NCBI RefSeq assembly: GCF_000622145.1
Contig: NZ_JHWH01000020.1
Location: forward strand, 28,797-92,796
Direction of reading: 5' to 3'
Source of the DNA: Paracoccus yeei ATCC BAA-599
GTDB lineage: Bacteria > Pseudomonadota > Alphaproteobacteria > Rhodobacterales > Rhodobacteraceae
DNA: 64,000 nucleotides
Within the stretch, counting starts at the first letter, position 1. Each line of letters opens with the position of its first letter. The position numbers and the translations under genes are program-made. The notes below the pieces were generated by a model. It saw nothing but the letters and a program-made list of their open reading frames with translations, ran no database searches and was not told where the DNA came from. Of the stretch, positions 61,217-64,000 are shown one piece after another.

Positions 61217-62272
61217 ATGCGCGTCGGGGTGCTGACCTTTCACCGCTGCATCAACTATGGCAGCTACTGGCAGGCCCGCTGCCTGGTCGAGGCCATCTCC
61301 GCGCGCGGCCACAAGGCGGTCCTGCTGGATCATCAGTCGCGGGACGTGACCTCGCGCGAATGGCGCTATGCCTTCCAGCCGCTGACGCCGGACCGATCCT
61401 CGCGCGCCGACGTGGCGCAATATGGCCGCAAGCTGCGCAAGTTCGTGCAGGCGTTCGAGGCGCTGCCGCTCTCCGCGCCCTTCGACCTGGATGATCCCGC
61501 CGCGATGCCGCCGGTGGATCTGGCGGTGATCGGCAGCGACGAGGTGCTGAACCTCAGCCATCCCTGGTATGGCGGCAAGCCGATCTTCTGGGGCGAGGGG
61601 CTGGCCGCCCCGCGCGTCGTCACCTATGCCGCCAGCTTCGGCAATTACGCCGCCGACTTCATCGAGCCGCAATGGGCGGAACGCCTGCGTGCGCTGGATG
61701 CGGTCTCGGTGCGCGACGCCAACAGCTTCGGGCTGGTGGCGGGGGTCCTGGGGCGAGAGCCGGCGATGGTGCTGGACCCGGTGCTGCTGAACCCGCCCCA
61801 GGTTCAGCCGGCAGAGGAGTCGCCCTATGTGCTGGTCTATGGCCACCACATCCCCGACTGGTTCGCGGATCGCGTGCAGGCTGCCGCCCGCGCGCGGGGC
61901 CTGCGCATGGTCAGCGTGGGCTATCGCAACGACTGGGCCGACGAACAGCGGCTGGATGCCGGGCCGCTGGACTTCGCGGCGCTGATGGCGGGGGCGCAGG
62001 CGGTCGCCACCACCTATTTCCACGGCTGCTGCTTTGCGCTGCTGAACGGCAAGCCGCTGGCCTGCGCGCCCTCGGATTACCGCTGGACCAAGGTGCGCGA
62101 CCTGACCGCGCTGCTGGGGGCGGAACGCCACCTGACTTTCGAGGATCGCGACCCCGCCGACATCGCCGCGCTGCTGGCCGAGCCGGTTTCCGATGCGATC
62201 CACGCCCGCATCGCCGCGTTGCGCGCGCAATCGGCGGCCTGGCTGGACGCGGCGCTTGCGGGGCGGGCATGA
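61217..62272 (+). CDS. Polysaccharide pyruvyl transferase family protein
   Basis: 351 residues; ATG at 61217 directly after the Gfo/Idh stop. Family features: MRVGVLTFHRCINYGSYWQA, IGSDEVLNLSHPWYGG, VTYAASFGNYAADFI, VSVRDANSFGLV, and C-terminal ATTYFHGCCFALLNGKPLAC (the TxxFHG motif). It moves ketal-pyruvate from PEP to a glycan sugar or handles related transfers. Adjacent FrhB-like protein is a frequent partner. Cytoplasmic. Acceptor unknown. Confidence 0.9.
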   Translation: MRVGVLTFHRCINYGSYWQARCLVEAISARGHKAVLLDHQSRDVTSREWRYAFQPLTPDRSSRADVAQYGRKLRKFVQAFEALPLSAPFDLDDPAAMPPVDLAVIGSDEVLNLSHPWYGGKPIFWGEGLAAPRVVTYAASFGNYAADFIEPQWAERLRALDAVSVRDANSFGLVAGVLGREPAMVLDPVLLNPPQVQPAEESPYVLVYGHHIPDWFADRVQAAARARGLRMVSVGYRNDWADEQRLDAGPLDFAALMAGAQAVATTYFHGCCFALLNGKPLACAPSDYRWTKVRDLTALLGAERHLTFEDRDPADIAALLAEPVSDAIHARIAALRAQSAAWLDAALAGRA

Positions 62273-63654
62273 GCCGCGCGCTCAGCCCCGCGCAGATCGT
62301 CGCCTCGGATCTGTGCATCGGCTGCGGGGTCTGCGCGTCGGGCGGCGAGGCGGGGATGGCCTGGGATGCGTATGGCCAGTTGAAACCGCACGGTCCCGCC
62401 ACCCGGCGGCAGACCGAGGCTTTCGCCGCGCTCTGCCCGTTTTCGCCTTTCGCGGCGAACGAGGACCAGATCGCAGCCGCCCGCTTTCCCGACGCACCGC
62501 AGCACGACGCCCGCCTCGGCCGCCATATCAGCTGCCATGTCGGCGCCGTGGCCGAGCCGCCCTTCCGACAGCGCGGCAGTTCAGGCGGCATGGTTACATG
62601 GGTCGCCGCCGAGCTGATGCGGCGGGGCCAGATCGACGGGGTGCTGCATGTCCATCCGGGGCAGCCGGGCCAGCCCTTCTTCGGCTATCGCATCAGCCGG
62701 TCGGAACAGGAACTGCTGGCGGGCGCCCGGTCGCGCTATCACCCGATCCATCTGGCCGAGGTGCTGAGGGAAGTCCGCGCCATGCCGGGCCGCTATGCGG
62801 TGGTGGGCATTCCCTGTTTCATCAAGGCCGTGCATCTGGCCCGCGCGCAGGATCCGGTGCTGGCGGACCGGATCACCCACATGCTGGGCCTGTTCTGCGG
62901 CCATATGAAAAGCGCGCGCTTCGTCGACAGCTTCGCCTGGCAGCTTGGCGCCGATCCGGCCCGCGTCCGGGCGGTCGAATACCGGCTGAAGGACGCGAAC
63001 CGCCCGGCCAACTGGTACACCGCGCATCTGACGCTGGAGGATGGCGGCACGGTGCAGAAAGACTGGTTCCACCTGGCCGACGGCGACTGGGGCGCGGGCT
63101 ATTTCCAGAACCCGGCCTGCAATTTCTGCGACGACGTGGTGGCAGAGACCGCCGATGTCAGCTTCGGCGATGCCTGGGTGGAACCCTATTCCCAGGACGG
63201 CCGGGGCACCAATGTGGTGGTCGTCCGCGCCCCCCTGATCCAGCGCCTGATCGACGAGGCCCGCGCCGAGGGTCGGCTGGCGCTGGACCAGGTCGATGCC
63301 GATTTCGTGGCCGAGACGCAGGCGGCGGGGTTCCGGCAGCGGCGCGAGGGGCTGGCCTATCGCCTGACCTGGGCGAAACGCGGCATTCGCCCCGTCAAGC
63401 GCGTGGCGCCGCAGGCTGCCGGGATCGGCTGGCGCCGAAAGCTGGTCTATCGCACCCGCGCCGCGATCAGCCGCGGCTCGCACCGGATGGCGCGGCTGGC
63501 GGCGATCACGGGCCGCCCGCGGATCTATGTCGGGTGGGCGAGACGAGCCTATGCGCTTTACGAAGCCCTGACCTATCACCGGGGGCGGCTTGCCCCGATC
63601 CTCGACCGGATCGAGCGGATGACAAAGCCGCGCGGCGGCGGACGCGGTTCCTAG
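62269..63654 (+). CDS. FrhB-like iron-sulfur protein (Coenzyme F420 hydrogenase beta family)
   Basis: 461 residues; ATG at 62269 overlaps the previous stop. N-terminal ferredoxin-like CIGCGVCASGGEAGM (incomplete second half), FrhB domain with RGSSGGMVTWVAAELMRR, GRYAVVGIPCFIKAVHLA, LGLFCGHMKSARFVDSF, NPACNFCDDVVAETADVSFGDAW (four-cysteine type). Members beside pyruvyl transferases in exopolysaccharide clusters are thought to be sugar- or pyruvyl-modifying redox enzymes; F420 use is doubtful. The stop TAG is formed where the IS element starts (TA target plus first G), so the natural C-terminus may have been longer. Confidence 0.85.
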   Translation: MSRALSPAQIVASDLCIGCGVCASGGEAGMAWDAYGQLKPHGPATRRQTEAFAALCPFSPFAANEDQIAAARFPDAPQHDARLGRHISCHVGAVAEPPFRQRGSSGGMVTWVAAELMRRGQIDGVLHVHPGQPGQPFFGYRISRSEQELLAGARSRYHPIHLAEVLREVRAMPGRYAVVGIPCFIKAVHLARAQDPVLADRITHMLGLFCGHMKSARFVDSFAWQLGADPARVRAVEYRLKDANRPANWYTAHLTLEDGGTVQKDWFHLADGDWGAGYFQNPACNFCDDVVAETADVSFGDAWVEPYSQDGRGTNVVVVRAPLIQRLIDEARAEGRLALDQVDADFVAETQAAGFRQRREGLAYRLTWAKRGIRPVKRVAPQAAGIGWRRKLVYRTRAAISRGSHRMARLAAITGRPRIYVGWARRAYALYEALTYHRGRLAPILDRIERMTKPRGGGRGS

Positions 63655-64000
63655 AGTCTGGACCTATAAATTTCCTTGAGCGCCGGCGGGCGGCATGATT
63701 CAAACTCCCGACTTGGGGAGGGATCATGAGCGCGCTTTACTGGCTGACAGATGCGCAGATAGAGCGGCTGCGGCCGTTCTTTCCGAAGTTCCGAGGCAGG
63801 CCGAGGGTCGATGACCGGCGCGTTCTGAGCGGGATAATCTTGATCCAGCGCAATGGGTTGATGTGGAAGCATGCTCCGGCCGCCTATGGCCCGCCGAAGA
63901 CGCTCTGCAGCCGCTGGAAGCGGTGGATCCGGATGGGCGTGTTCGCCACGATCATGACCGAACTGGCCGTCCAGGCCCAGGAAACCCGGATCGTCATGAT
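63654..64000 (+). mobile_element. IS5-family (IS427-type) insertion sequence, left end, runs past window
   Basis: The element begins near GAGTCTGGACC at 63654, directly after a TA dinucleotide that completes a TAG stop for the FrhB gene; TA is the target for IS427-type elements. The transposase ATG follows at 63726. The right end is outside the window, so size is unknown. The exact left inverted repeat was not matched to a second copy here. Confidence 0.65.
63726..64000 (+). CDS. IS5-family transposase, N-terminal part
   Basis: First 91 residues, open at the edge. MSALYWLTDAQIERLRPFFP, GRPRVDDRRVLSGIILIQRN and GLMWKHAPAAYGPPKTLCSR match the DUF4096 N-terminal helical domain of IS5/IS427 transposases, which binds the element ends. 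The DDE catalytic residues lie downstream. In IS427 elements the gene usually has two overlapping frames joined by slippage; this cannot be judged from the part seen. The start has GGAGGG about 5 bp upstream. Confidence 0.9.
   Translation, partial: MSALYWLTDAQIERLRPFFPKFRGRPRVDDRRVLSGIILIQRNGLMWKHAPAAYGPPKTLCSRWKRWIRMGVFATIMTELAVQAQETRIVM

Noticed and set aside
49861..63654. A capsule locus with Wzx/Wzy or ABC export
   Set aside because: No multi-spanning flippase, polymerase or capsule ABC exporter is encoded in the window, so the export route cannot be named.
62269..63654. Use of coenzyme F420 by the FrhB-like protein
   Set aside because: F420 biosynthesis is not indicated and bacterial members beside pyruvyl transferases are not shown to use it.
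1..64000. CRISPR arrays, toxin-antitoxin pairs and phage genes
   Set aside because: No regularly spaced repeats and no protein with such signatures were seen on either strand.

Overview
The window is about 64 kb of very GC-rich bacterial DNA. Long antisense open frames are common, as expected at this GC content. Gene content and protein style point to an alphaproteobacterium of the Rhodobacteraceae, most like Paracoccus: an Aap-type amino-acid ABC operon, TRAP transporters, a PrpF/AbrB pair, lipoyl synthase beginning MRDL, tRNA-Leu(CAA) with an encoded CCA end, and an IS5/IS427-type transposase. No phage, CRISPR, rRNA or replication genes are seen. Assignments rest on reading motifs and protein architecture; no database search was made.

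Region 1 (1-6760) looks like a sulfur/amino-acid module: a persulfide-dioxygenase-like metallo-hydrolase, a GntR regulator, a cystathionine beta-lyase, and divergent aapJ-aapQ. The next permease, aapM, breaks off after about 44 codons and runs into the 3' part of a PrpF/GalD-type tautomerase, followed by an AbrB-family membrane protein. Region 2 (7033-14090) has a small LprI-like protein, a LysR / CoA-transferase / acyl-CoA dehydrogenase unit, and a LysR / nucleoside deaminase / NCS2 nucleobase permease unit. Region 3 (14156-18652) is metE, with one in-frame stop, and its activator metR, then remnants of a short-chain-acyl regulator and of prpB. Region 4 (18660-25905) is tcuAB (tricarballylate oxidation) in one operon with an iron-type ABC importer, under a divergent GntR regulator.

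Region 5 (26057-31981) carries stress-type genes (DUF305, DUF421, a nitronate-monooxygenase-like enzyme, M42 peptidase, thioredoxin-reductase-like flavoprotein, YciF-like ferritin fold) and a thiamine-diphosphate enzyme lacking its start, which abuts tRNA-Leu(CAA). Region 6 (32185-42197) has lipA; an EutH transporter with an aldonolactone-oxidase-type flavoenzyme, an SDR and a divergent LuxR; then GNAT, cupin, a YtcJ amidohydrolase and a BCCT transporter. Region 7 (42436-49796) is a tightly coupled catabolic operon: GntR, ICL/PEP-mutase-family lyase, SDR, complete TRAP transporter, FAD-linked 2-hydroxyacid dehydrogenase and HpcH-type aldolase.

Region 8 (49861-63654) is a cell-surface glycan locus: DUF6165, a frameshifted GT9-like gene, a UDP-glucuronate-decarboxylase homologue, four glycosyltransferases, a CDP-paratose-epimerase-like protein, an N-truncated myo-inositol-phosphate synthase, DUF1003, an MDR dehydrogenase, a Gfo/Idh oxidoreductase, a pyruvyl transferase and an FrhB-like Fe-S protein. 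An IS element begins exactly at the stop codon of the last gene and runs off the window.

The most striking feature is a series of clean scars where parts of unrelated genes are joined (near 5100, 18040, 18300-18335, 18652, 31980 and 57734), plus a nonsense codon in metE and a one-base frameshift in a glycosyltransferase. Either this genome has lost many segments by deletion or the assembly has collapsed there; long reads would decide.
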